In this document: positions 9,001 through 16,128 of the stretch, in pieces | Layout: every line of letters starts with the position of its first letter | How positions within the stretch are numbered: the stretch's first letter is position 1 | Source: Euglena gracilis | Lineage: Eukaryota; Euglenida; Euglenophyceae; Euglenales | NCBI GenBank assembly: GCA_039621445.1 | Contig: CP154957.1 | Location: 19,918,714-19,982,713, forward strand | Length of the DNA: 64,000 nt | Direction: 5' to 3' | Program-made: the position numbers and the translations under genes | The notes under the pieces: model-generated | Database searches by the model: none | The model's input: the letters and a program-made list of their open reading frames with translations, nothing else | What the model was told of the DNA's origin: nothing

Positions 9001-10033
9001 CAGTTTTCTGATTGCTGCTGTTTCCAGGTATTCGTTTACCGTTTCCAGAACTGGTTCTGTGGCTGCTGCTGTTTTTGTGTGTTTTCTGAGTGGTGGGATT
9101 CCTGTCATCGCTGCTTTTACGCCCTTGGTGATGGCTTGTTGCAAAACACTGTCTGTCCCCAGTTTTTGCCACTCTTGAATTCTTTCCCTGGGTCCCTGCC
9201 ATGTGCATGGTGGCAGTTTGCTGTTGTTTTCCTGCAGCAGTTTTGGAATGTCGAAGTTTTCTGGTAACTGTGACCCACTGTTCTGCATCTGTTTGCACAA
9301 TTCCCCCTGGTGCAGGTGTGGGCTGGCCTGCACCAGGGCCCCTACACTCCTGAGAGTTGTTCTTTCCTTTCCCTCCTTTTCCTTTCCCTTTTCCTTTTCC
9401 CCTGTAATTTGATCTGCTCCTAGGTCTGGTGTTCTGGGTTGCTGCCCTGTGCTGTGATCTGCCTCTTCCCCTGTGATTTGACTGTCGTTGTCTGATTTTC
9501 TGTTCTTCCTCCTTTGACAACAATCTTGTGGTTGTGAGGTCTGGTCTTGGCTCCAGTGTGCTGTGATCTTTCCCCACCAGCAAATGCCTTCTGGTTTCTT
9601 GCAGGTCCTGCCACAAGCTTCTCAACCAAGCACTGGCTTGGTTGAGATGTTCCAGATCATCTGTTTCAATTGTATGCACCAGTAGGTGCATGCAATTTTC
9701 TGCTTTTTTCTGTGCCTGGTGGAGGTTCTGGTCCAGTCTGTTTCTACGTGGGGGGGGGGCTTGGGGGACTCCCGTGTAGTGTGTTAGTTCATCCCCAGAT
9801 TTCTTTAATAAATCCAAAGGGGGAGGGGAGGCAAACCTGCTGGAAAATAAAATTGCATCGCGGTGGGAGGGATTATGTACAGCAGCGGGCAGCACATCAG
9901 CCCACTGGCCAGCATGGCCAGCAGGCTCTCCTTCAAACTCCTCCTCTTCCATGCTGACATCCTCCACTGCAGCTGCATTGGCAGGGGGGGCTCCTGTTGC
10001 TGGGCCCCCCACCCTCTCCTTCACTTCTGCCAT
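5957..10033 (-). CDS. DIRS ORF A: Gag-like, RNase H, tyrosine recombinase, PHD-like zinc finger
   Basis: A 1358-codon open frame starting at ATG 10033. The N-terminal part is acidic, then Gly/Lys/Arg-rich (GKGKGKGG), like a nucleic-acid-binding Gag. Codons about 235-595 are open but overlap the RT, which lies in the +1 frame; they look like an RT shadow (Gln/Thr/His-rich). RNase H follows (about 8100-7640; YTITSDAS and NKRADWLSR). The frame is again a shadow over the methyltransferase-like stretch. A tyrosine recombinase follows (about 7280-6540) with the pattern R (LIRSGD), HSLR, GRW and a final YY. After it comes a Cys/His cluster (about 6385-6230; CPAC, CQKC, H, C, FCFLC) resembling a PHD or RING finger. 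The stop codon lies 70 bp outside the element, in LINE sequence. Confidence 0.75.
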   Translation of the reverse strand: MAEVKERVGGPATGAPPANAAAVEDVSMEEEEFEGEPAGHAGQWADVLPAAVHNPSHRDAILFSSRFASPPPLDLLKKSGDELTHYTGVPQAPPPRRNRLDQNLHQAQKKAENCMHLLVHTIETDDLEHLNQASAWLRSLWQDLQETRRHLLVGKDHSTLEPRPDLTTTRLLSKEEEQKIRQRQSNHRGRGRSQHRAATQNTRPRSRSNYRGKGKGKGKGGKGKNNSQECRGPGAGQPTPAPGGIVQTDAEQWVTVTRKLRHSKTAAGKQQQTATMHMAGTQGKNSRVAKTGDRQCFATSHHQGRKSSDDRNPTTQKTHKNSSSHRTSSGNGKRIPGNSSNQKTDHRGNAKHQTMDPHTHKGKERHRQNQADNRSEGFEQLPSSTQTQNRNMEKHDLNTPTTGSRNQNSSSVGHDIGHQKLLPPPSDTPKTTEMDEVSSGEPWFSDSSTALWMGPQPMVGTETDQTNSCLAERTTNSSLLVCGRHPDPGGNSTFDSRQNSNTHQTVDSMWSETEQQEIDDTTAATGDLFGPHYRPVTQQNQTTAWESGTDIERDQTPTERQHISTQSTGQPGRQSPGHMSQQHSLAGIPAQIMKQAAKGVSTNYKTLGFWNKFKCWTMSTQKTQDIIQLLQQAEHALRNPIPPTFRPQNNLQYTITSDASNKGWGAVLTHNNQELKTCAAQWETKERKVHITTKEAMASAKAVQFLLPHIPNGCTLTIQTDASSTAWCWKKGSKIPTINQPILQQLGALHNKNIYLNPTHIAGQTNKRADWLSRNPDPKNYALDTNIFHRVLKHFQFYPPSGPVCQFPQSQTEKICIMEGGPPLPGKCLGLGLGEIPELGQPPLGCHPQNPEENPTGPFPLPGLPASVENTTLVEGSDFNPGCPPPHHQGKANFSRPRRGGAHPTSLGNPFYYLSRLNSLTPQDIRKALRTLEYQNDLPYSVRLQWVGDALDVVTNAKCAILLRQGKRRLLQASKKCRYPITYPIQTLLTMAFQNDPPNPLCDRLILQIRLTTLIRSGDCANLVWAIFEYRGQFFVRCTAKTGSVETFNVPEKVWQTLVAYLFEHRFHPNLFLFRHEKDKSLCLGPERIAKKVLHMLELGGVDTKIFKAHSLRAATATHLLEKGVPKDLIQGRGRWTTQATLDKYYLTLHNTQNWTEILQGVTDKGRQAGTCAVHSTTSPRPEADEGRRTGGDEECTAQVAALNALHILRPLYDTLTCPACNLDMVTEAAYRCQKCLSVYHVRCMGHHTGVGDPHLKYSVFCFLCRHSERRPAPTQPPTLIEDPMGVCSQPPLNHPNNHDSAKDSAGDTPSQASSDLCCALLVPPRPPSFVGFRTASLWEALGQKVHMLCFVCFAGLR
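6028..6133 (+). repeat. DIRS left (3') terminal inverted repeat
   Basis: About 60 bp at 6073-6133 match the reverse complement of 10529-10590 with a few differences. The outermost part, 6028-6095, has a perfect 68-base inverted copy at 6427-6494, including an identical run of eight G/C. Confidence 0.85.
6427..6538 (+). repeat. DIRS internal complementary region
   Basis: 6427-6494 is the exact reverse complement of the left terminus (6028-6095). About 6493-6538 is the reverse complement of the right terminus (10563-10606). The two parts meet within a G run, so the segment reads as an inverted copy of a left-end/right-end circle junction. In DIRS1 such a region is thought to template closure of a circular intermediate. 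It lies inside the recombinase reading frame, downstream of the catalytic region. Confidence 0.85.
7282..7632 (-). CDS. DIRS methyltransferase-like segment
   Basis: A 116-codon stretch in the same frame as the RT, beginning MDLFANSHNHKLKKYASW, with WVNPPWDVIPRTLRKI further on. NPPW matches the [DN]PP[YFW] catalytic motif of N6-adenine methyltransferases, and DIRS elements are known to carry such a Dam-like region after RNase H. RNase H (ORF A frame) runs straight up to this segment, with the change of frame at a six-base G/C run near 7634-7641. It ends near 7340-7385, where G runs of seven to nine bases precede the recombinase in the other frame. Confidence 0.65.
   Translation of the reverse strand: MDLFANSHNHKLKKYASWRVDPHSLGNAWDLDWGKFQSWVNPPWDVIPRTLRKIQQDHSLCLVCLPVWKTQHWWRVLTSIQVAPPLIIRGKPIFRDPEGGVLTPPAWGTHFTICQG
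8254..9333 (-). CDS. DIRS ORF B: reverse transcriptase
   Basis: A 359-codon frame in the +1 register relative to ORF A. It contains RT signatures in order: KIRLITDLRDLN, MTLDIKNFFHHL (motif A), ALPFGWALSPWW (motif B region), WYVDDILILG (motif C with the catalytic YVDD), and VTYLGHIID. It ends near the thumb region, after which RNase H continues in ORF A's frame. Overlapping long frames are known in DIRS1. Here the switch back for RNase H is more consistent with an indel. No start is assigned: the first Met is inside the domain and the protein probably begins by frameshifting or from an upstream start. Confidence 0.8.
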   Translation of the reverse strand: MQASPHLHQGELCKQMQNSGSQLPENFDIPKLLQENNSKLPPCTWQGPRERIQEWQKLGTDSVLQQAITKGVKAAMTGIPPLRKHTKTAAATEPVLETVNEYLETAAIRKLTTEEMQNTRQWTPTLTREKKDTGKIRLITDLRDLNSCHQVPKHKTETWKSMISTLQQQDPETKTPVQWGMTLDIKNFFHHLQIHPKLQRWMRFQVGNRGFQIQALPFGWALSPWWAQKLTKPIRAWLNEQQIPHCWYVDDILILGATAHLTADRTATLIKQLTACGVRLNSKKSMTQPQQQVTYLGHIIDLLHSKIRPLPGKVALTLKGIKHQQKGNTFQPRALASLAGNLLDTCHSNTALQGYQPKS

Positions 10034-10528
10034 CTCTCTCCTCAGATTCTGAATTCTTGCATCAATTGTTCCATTTCAATTTCTCAGAGAAATTCTCAAT
10101 TTGCAATTCTCAGTTTGCAATTCTCAATTTGCAATTCTTGAATTCCCGTTCTTGTCTCCTGGGTTCCTGGTTCTGCAGACTTGAAACTTCTGGTCTGTTG
10201 AACAGGAAAAGAGAAAAAATTGAATTTACGGGAGGGGAACACAGCTGCTGGTGTTGGGGTCTTTGGATCCTTGTTGTCCTGGGAGAAAGGAAAGTATAAA
10301 AAAGGGGGTTGTGTTTTTTGAGCGAATAGGGAACACAACTTCACTTCGGGGATTTAAGCCCGCTGAACCTGTGCCTGTGAAAAAATGAAAATGAAAGACA
10401 CTTGTATTTTTGAGAACAGGGAACGCAGCTGAGGCTTACAATTGCTCAGTTTCCTTGAACTTAACCTTGTTTTCAAGATTCTTCCCTGTTGTGTCACTCG
10501 TCGGCGAAATTCAATTTCGCGTAGTTCT

Positions 10529-10608
10529 GTGCGCGAAGGCCAGTGCGGGCGACACACCCTCACAGGCAAGCAGGGACTTGTGCTGTGCACAGCACGACGT
10601 CCCCCCCG
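10529..10608 (+). repeat. DIRS right (5') terminal inverted repeat
   Basis: 10529-10590 pairs with 6073-6133. The outer part 10563-10606, which contains GTGCTGTGCACAGCAC, is copied in inverted orientation in the internal complementary region. Beyond 10590 the two termini differ, as in DIRS1, whose left and right repeats are also unequal. Confidence 0.8.
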
Positions 10609-10819
10609 GATCAGTGCCATGTCATTCCCCCCTGGTCGGAAGGGTGTTGGGAGATGGGCCCATTGTGAACAGAAGTCCACCACACCCATTTGCGAAAAGA
10701 CTGCAAAAATTGATGTTGCCTTTGGCGCTTGGTGTCCGAAAAAGGCAGGGCCGAACATCCCAGTTCCGTGGGGGACGGCAAGGACTCCCCCCTGGCGGCA
10801 GCCATGACAACTTCTTCAC

Positions 10820-13259
10820 CATGAGGACCCGGCGTAGCCTACTGAGATGCTCCACATGGGGGTTTTCGAGGGCGGCGGACCCGAAAAAGCGGTCCCCGGC
10901 CTGCCGAAACGCGGCGGGAGGCCGGAAACAGCCAGGCCAAATTTTCAGGTCCCGTGGCACACTGGAACCACTGCCCCCCGGCATCGGCCATCAGCGTTGC
11001 TTCACAATGACAACCCGGCGGTGCCCGCTCAGACGTCCACTAGGGGGGTTTTCGAGGGCGGCGGACCCGAAAAAGCGGTCCCCGGCCCGCCGAAATGCGG
11101 CGGGAGGCCGGAAACGGCCAGACCGAATTTTCTGGTCTCGTGGCACAGTGGAACCACTGCCCCCCGGCATCTGCCATCACAGTTGCTTCACAATGACGAC
11201 CCGGCGGTGCCCGCTCAGACGTCCACTAGGGGGGTTTTCGAGGGCGGCGGACCCGAAAAAGCGGCCCTCATCCCACCGAAACGCGGCGGGAGGCCCGAAA
11301 CGGCCACGCCGAGTTTTCCCGTCCCGTGGGATAGGGGAACCACTGCCGCCCGGTCGCGGCCATTACCATTTCTCCGCGACAATGACCCGGCAGAGCCTGC
11401 TGAGAGGCCCCTCAGGGGGGTTTTTGAGGTCGCCGAGTCCGAATATCTGCTCAAAACGCCGCAGTGGAGCCGCCAGAGCCGGCATTCGTCTAGACCGTCC
11501 TGGTGGAGAGCGGAGCAAGGACAAGGACAAGGATCAAGGACAAGGACCTGATGGCAAGCGCGACACTGTCTTGGCCCTCGATCGCCAAACCGCAACCGGG
11601 CACCAAAAGACAGGGCGGGGGAGCCTATTGTCCTGTGGCGATGTGGAGAGCAACCCGGGGCCTCCCACCCGGCGGCTTGACATTCCCTCAAGCAGGGGCG
11701 ACTTGCTTTCTCGCGGTGAAGGGGAACACAACGTGGGCCCGCAACTGCTGGGGGGAACGGCACTGTCCCCCCGCCGGGCAATGGACTTTGACATGACCAC
11801 AGATCCGGAGCGGGCGGTTGGATTCTTGCTGGCCACAACCCTCGTGCCACCCCTGGCTGCCGGCCCCATGGAAGCGGCCTCTACCCAGGATGCCAACAAC
11901 CTTCAACAGCTGTTACAAGACCTCATCAGCCGACCACCCCCGGAAGCGTCACTTGGGGCGGTCTCAAACACCAGGGGCCCAAGCGCCCTAGATGATGCCG
12001 ACGTGGAAATGAATGCCGTGTTCCTGCCGGGAATGAGAACGGGCTCTCCTTTGACGGATCCGTGCCCACCACTGTCACCCTCGTGGACAGACATATCCCT
12101 GGACCACCGGGGGACGGTATCAATCATCCCGAAAGGGGCCTTGCCGGCTGTCTGTGATTCATACTCAACTGTCCTGAGATGTTTCAACGAAAGACCAACA
12201 TGGGAGACCCTCCACGCGCTCTGGGCCTTCCCAAAGTCTGTCCTAGCGCCCTTGGGGAAAGGAGGACGGGGTCACTGGGCGAGGCTCGGAAGAGTCATCA
12301 GAGCGAGAGCGGAGTCGTATCTCAAACGCCCCGTGAATGACAGCTGGGAAGATTCTCAACGCCGCGCGCAACCGGCCACCTTGGTTCGAACCCGGGGACA
12401 GGTCCGACGAGAGGAGGAGGTCCAAGAGGAAGGCTTTGTTCGCCGGCTGGAACGCCTTGTCGGTAAAGGGGCAGTGGGGAAGGCGTGCCAATTGTTGCTG
12501 TCCGACGGTGTGCAAGACGACAAGCACCCTACCGTTCGGAAAAGACTCCAAGACATGCACCCATTTGAGGAGCCACCAGGGCGGGGCCCCATGGACAAGA
12601 GGGTCGCAACGCCTCCACCGGCAGATGAGGAGGAGAGACGTGACCGTCTCTGCTTGGTCCAGAAGGCAGTATTTTCCTTCGGGAAGGAATCTGCGGCGGG
12701 ACCGTCGGGATTAAAACCCGACCACCTCAAGGACATGCTGAGCCGAGAGGCGGGAGGGCAGGCCGAATCCTTGCTTGAGGGATTGGCAACCTTTGCCTTC
12801 AAAAGCATCAACGACGGGTGGCCCGTCGGGGCGGCCGAAATCTTGGCCTCCGCACGCTTGACAGCCCTGCGAAAGGTAAAGCACCCTGCACAAGTCAACG
12901 AAGCCGGTAACTTGCTGCCTCCACCCTTGATCATGGAACACGAAGGAACAAGGCCGATCGCGTCGGGAGAGTGTCTACGCAGATTGGTCGGAAAGGTGCT
13001 GATGAGACAACCCGCGGTTCGCAAGTTCACTGCAGAAGGAATGCCCGGACAATTTGGGGTGGGTTGCCGCGATGCTTGTGGGTTGATTGGAATGGGGCTG
13101 CAACACCTCGTAACCACCCCAACTAGCACACGGGCCGCTGATTGGGGCGTGCTACAGCTAGACTTCAGCAACGCGTTCAACCGGGTCCGCCGTGATGCCT
13201 TATTGGAAGCGGCAAGAGAAAGATGCCCCGAAATGGTCACGTGGCTGGAAACATGTTAT
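10820..13259 (+). CDS. LINE protein, N-terminal half: basic repeats, 2A peptide, RT fingers and palm start
   Basis: This frame is open from upstream of 10612; its true start is unknown because the first ATG (10410) lies in the DIRS repeat. The protein begins with four copies of a 62-residue Arg/Pro/Gly-rich module. A 2A-like motif follows at 11622-11663, with a weak second copy about 20 residues on. An acidic linker leads into an RT: AAGPSGLKPDHLKDML, RPIASGECLRRLVGKVL, then LQLDFSNAFNRVRRDALLE (motif A, catalytic Asp). It breaks at codons TGT-TAT (13254-13259) where LTR-A is inserted, and continues in register at 33870. A 2A peptide would release the basic N-terminal protein from the RT polyprotein by ribosome skipping (known for some LINEs, inferred here). 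Confidence 0.8.
10821..11420 (+). repeat. Four 186-bp coding tandem repeats in the LINE
   Basis: Units start at 10821, 11007, 11193 and 11382, a period of 186-189 bp (62-63 codons), so the reading frame is kept. Each unit encodes M-T-x-R-R ... GGFSRAADPKKR ... RNAAGG ... EPLPPG. The middle two are most alike. The product is strongly basic and could bind RNA. Confidence 0.85.
11622..11663 (+). other. 2A-like ribosome-skipping motif
   Basis: The frame encodes SLLSCGDVESNPGP, matching the D-V/I-E-x-N-P-G-P consensus; separation would fall between the final G and P. Such motifs are known from some non-LTR retrotransposons of trypanosomes and sea urchins. A degenerate second copy (GDLLSRGEGEHNVGP) follows within about 30 residues. 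Confidence 0.85.
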
Positions 13260-13575
13260 TGTGTACCAGGCGTATGCTTCTGTCCCCTTCCGTTGAGGAA
13301 GTTAGGATGGAAGCAGATCCTATTAGGATCTCCTAATGGGTGCCCCTTCTCTCTCCACAGGTGGTATTCTTCTTTATACCTTTTCCTTCCTTTCCATCGG
13401 ACCGGACTTGGGTATCCAGTCCGTCCTCCCTGCATTGCTCTGTGCTTTGCTTCTTGGGAAGTGGGAAAAGGGTTTTTACTGTTACTCTGATTTTCAGTTC
13501 CCAAGTAGGTGCGCCAAGGCGAAAGCGAAGGCTTTTGGGAATTGGGACAGGGGAATTGGGAATCAGACGTACACT
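13260..13575 (+). repeat. LTR-A left long terminal repeat
   Basis: Begins TGTGTACCAGG and ends GACGTACACT. It differs from the right copy by only a handful of substitutions (for example at the GAAGTTAGG/GAATTTAGG position), so the insertion is fairly young. GTGTAC and GTACAC at the ends are inverted. Confidence 0.9.
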
Positions 13576-13587
13576 TGGTAGCAGATT
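13576..13587 (+). promoter_or_regulatory. LTR-A primer-binding site
   Basis: TGGTAGCAGATT directly abuts the LTR. TGGTAGCAG is complementary to a CTGCTACCA tRNA 3' end, as expected for an initiator-Met-type primer. The same motif begins the internal region of LTR-B, the nested LTR-like cassette and the TRIM. A GGTTCGATCC B-box-like sequence overlaps just downstream. Confidence 0.75.
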
Positions 13588-13789
13588 GGTTCGATCCTAC
13601 GCTGACTGGCAGCGGAGAGCCCCTGCACCGTTATTACACGGTCGCAGCGTCAGCTCCCGGCTTCTAGTCAACGTCTAAGCAGACGGGCAGGCTCCGGAAG
13701 GTTCTGTACGGTATTACCCGTTACAGCCCCTCTGGTGCCAGCACAACTGCTTAGTTTTGTGGGTTTTTGCTGTTTTTGTCATCAGAAAG

Positions 13790-15155
13790 ATGCAAAGCAC
13801 AGGCCCCGACCATCAATTCAATTATGCCTTATTACAGGCATCATTGCATGACATTGACCAAGAAAATGGGGATTGGAAGCTTTTATGTGAAAGTGCTTCC
13901 AGTTCCCACGCCGATGAGGCACAATTGATTCAATTGTCACAATTGCAACACTTGTCATCATTGACAGTGGTCGGCGATGAGCCCTCCGCATCATTGGCTT
14001 CAGAGGCTAATGCGGCCTCTTCCGCACTCACCTTGCCCCAACGGGGGTATTCGCCTCTGTCTACGGCAATGGTGCAGCTGCACACACCGGAGAGACACGT
14101 GCTTCTCTGGTGATGGTGGGTTGGAAACCCCGTGTTTCTTTCAACCACCACCCGTTCTTCCACCGGCAAGCCCTTACAGAGCTTTGCCACCACCACCCGA
14201 CCTTGGGTGCTATCCCGCACTGCCTTGGCAACCGGAGACTCGCCTAGTGGTACCAGAATTCTCTGGTACGTCCCAACCCATGGATGGCTATGGGAAGGGC
14301 ACTGGTGAGCTCCTTACCGCTGAGGATGTGCAGGATATCGTTGCTCGGCTTCCAGGGGATCACCCCCTTGTGAGGCAGTTCAACCATGTGCAACAATGCG
14401 TTGCCGATTGTGCAATCGCACTCAACAAAGTGCTCCAGTTTGATGAGGACAACCAAAAGCATGTCTTCACCAAGCTGGAATTCTGCTGGAATTACTTGCA
14501 GGAAGTTGGCAAATATTGCCAGAGGAATTTCGAAAGTGCTGGTATTGACCTTGCAAACTTTCGGGAAACCTTTGACAAAATGTGCCAACAACTCCCGCAA
14601 AACTTCCGGCAAATTAGTGAATGTATGCATGAAGCGGAAACCCGGAATGACTCCAAGTTTCTGCACTTGCATGACTCACTGCAACGGTTATCGGGACAAA
14701 TGGAGTCCTGTTCATCCGCGTTGTTGCATTTGCAACAACAGTTGCATGCACGAGATTCCTCGTCTGCAACATCCAGCAGTGGTGGATTTGTGTCTATGGA
14801 CCATTTCACCACATTGTCCGCAACTTTCCATGAATCGCAACACCGCATTATGCTGTTGTGCGATGAAATGGAAAGGTTTCGGCAATTTCAGTCACAAGCC
14901 AACGAGAATTTTGCTCCCCACACGTATGTGCGGCAGTTGGAGGAGCGACTTTCCCGTTTGGAGCAGAAAACCTGCTATTGTGACGCGAATCAGGTTGGAT
15001 TATCCAATCTGAGCGCGAAAGTCGCGGAAATGGCACAACGGCAGGATTCCCTGCAGTTGCAGTTGCAGTCCGACATTGGCGGGATTAACTCGGCCATTGC
15101 GGGTTTGCAACAAAGCGATTCTGCACTTTCCCACCGAGTTCCGGACATTAGCGGT
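13790..15155 (+). CDS. LTR-A Gag, N-terminal part
   Basis: ATG at 13790 opens a frame of about 108 codons (MQSTGPDHQFNYALLQ...) that ends at 14113. The main frame, read from 13977, takes over at about 14110, so one frameshift is needed. The main product is a long helical, Gln/Leu-rich protein with heptad-like stretches (LQRLSGQMESCSSALLHLQQ; VRQLEERLSRLEQK), typical of a capsid-region or coiled-coil Gag. At 15155 (codon AGC-GGT) it is split by LTR-B and continues in the same register after 21027. Confidence 0.7.
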
Positions 15156-15795
15156 TGTGGGCGGCGGCGGCCTGAGCGCATGCGCACACAAAGTAGCGGA
15201 ACCCTCCGCTACTACCTGACCACCCCCTTTCTGCATTTGCCTTCCGCAGGCTCCCTTGTTTCCATGGATTCAATCTGATTTGTGCATTGGAATTCAATTG
15301 TTGAAGTTCAATTGTTCAATTCAATCAAATTCAAAGATTTCAAAGAAACCAAAGGAAACTGCAAAAGGAGAAAATACCTTCAAGGAGATCAAAGAAAACC
15401 TCAAGGAATTGGCCTACCAGGAGTGCCCCAAGGCAATTTCAAAGGTACTTGCTGGATTTGGCTGGGCTAAGTGGCTATAAGGGTGGGAAGCACCCCCTGA
15501 AAACCCCTAGCACCCAGGCTTTTCCGCCCCCCCTCTGTCCCCCCTCAATTTCCCCCCCTGCGAGGGCCCACCTAAGCGGCTCCGCAGACCCCCAGAGGCA
15601 TCGCAGGAGGCACCCCCCTCCACTCCGCCGCCGGGAATACTAAAAAATGGATCCCAACCCATTCCAAGCACCCACGGAGCTTCCCAGGGCCTCCGTGGGG
15701 GCTGAGCCCACCCGCGCACCCCCCCCTCGCCGGATCCGTGACCCGGGACCCACCCTGCCGGAACCCCAGCGAGACCGGGACCCCCCCTGGGGAAC
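15156..15795 (+). repeat. LTR-B left long terminal repeat
   Basis: Begins TGTGGGCGGCGGCGG and ends near CCCTGGGGAAC. It is nearly identical to 20389-21027, including the TTCAATTGTTGAAGTTCAAT-type AT-rich stretch and the following C-rich segment. Differences are few (CCCCCC run lengths and GGGG versus GGGA at the end). Confidence 0.88.
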
Positions 15796-15828
15796 TGGTA
15801 GCAGAGGTTGATTCCCGAGGAAGGGGAG

Positions 15829-16100
15829 TGTGGCCGGTTCGAGGCCGGCCAACTACCCCAAGCGAACGCGGGCGGACCACCTGGCGGTAATCGGGCGACA
15901 GCCCAGGGTCGAGACCGGAGAAGGCCCTGCAGGCGGCACGCCTTATTATCGCCACCGGTACCCGAGTGGATCTGGCACTCGGTTGTGGTCCCAAAGATCC
16001 CGGTTCGAGTCCCGGCGGGTACCCCCACGGGGGTAAAAAGAAAGGCCCGACCGGAGAGAAAGAGAATTCGATCTTACGCCCCAGGCAACAGCCCTGGAAC
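15829..16100 (+). repeat. LTR-like cassette (LTR-C) nested behind the LTR-B primer site
   Basis: It is bounded like an LTR: AGGAAGGGGAG purine tract directly upstream (15818-15828), TGTGG start, GGAAC end, and TGGTAGCAGAGGG primer site directly downstream (16101). Its sequence is unlike LTR-B. Only 33 bp separate it from LTR-B, containing a primer site and the purine tract. No second copy is visible in the window. It may be the 5' LTR of the element that supplied the integrase, joined to LTR-B by template switching. Confidence 0.55.
15958..16022 (+). ncRNA. tRNA-like sequence with A and B boxes inside LTR-C
   Basis: GTACCCG (15958-15964) and CGGGTAC (16016-16022) form a perfect 7-bp acceptor-like stem. 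TACCCGAGTGG (15959-15969) matches the pol III A box at 10 of 11 positions. GGTTCGAGTCC (16002-16012) matches the B box fully. GGTTGTGGTCCC between them resembles a tRNA-His anticodon region. The T stem has one mismatch and the region between the arms is about 7 nt short, so it is a tRNA relic or a pol III promoter and not a working tRNA gene. Confidence 0.55.
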
Positions 16101-16128
16101 TGGTAGCAGAGGGCATTGGGCAGGCGAG

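Larger units (their letters stand above)
6027..10608 (-). mobile_element. DIRS-like tyrosine-recombinase retrotransposon
   Basis: A 4.6-kb element with Gag-like, RT, RNase H, methyltransferase-like and tyrosine recombinase regions on the minus strand, and no integrase or LTRs. Its ends are inverted repeats, and an internal segment (6427-6538) is complementary to both termini laid end to end. This is the inverted-repeat plus internal-complementary-region layout of DIRS1. A GAT trinucleotide abuts each border (6024-6026 and 10609-10611), consistent with recombinase-mediated insertion at a 3-bp site. It sits inside the LINE 5' region in the opposite orientation. The coding domains alternate between two frames, so the copy is probably inactive unless homopolymer lengths were misread. 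Confidence 0.88.

Noticed and set aside
10410-10611. LINE protein starting at ATG 10410
   Set aside because: That ATG and the next 200 bp belong to the DIRS terminal repeat, so the frame is an accidental extension of the LINE ORF.
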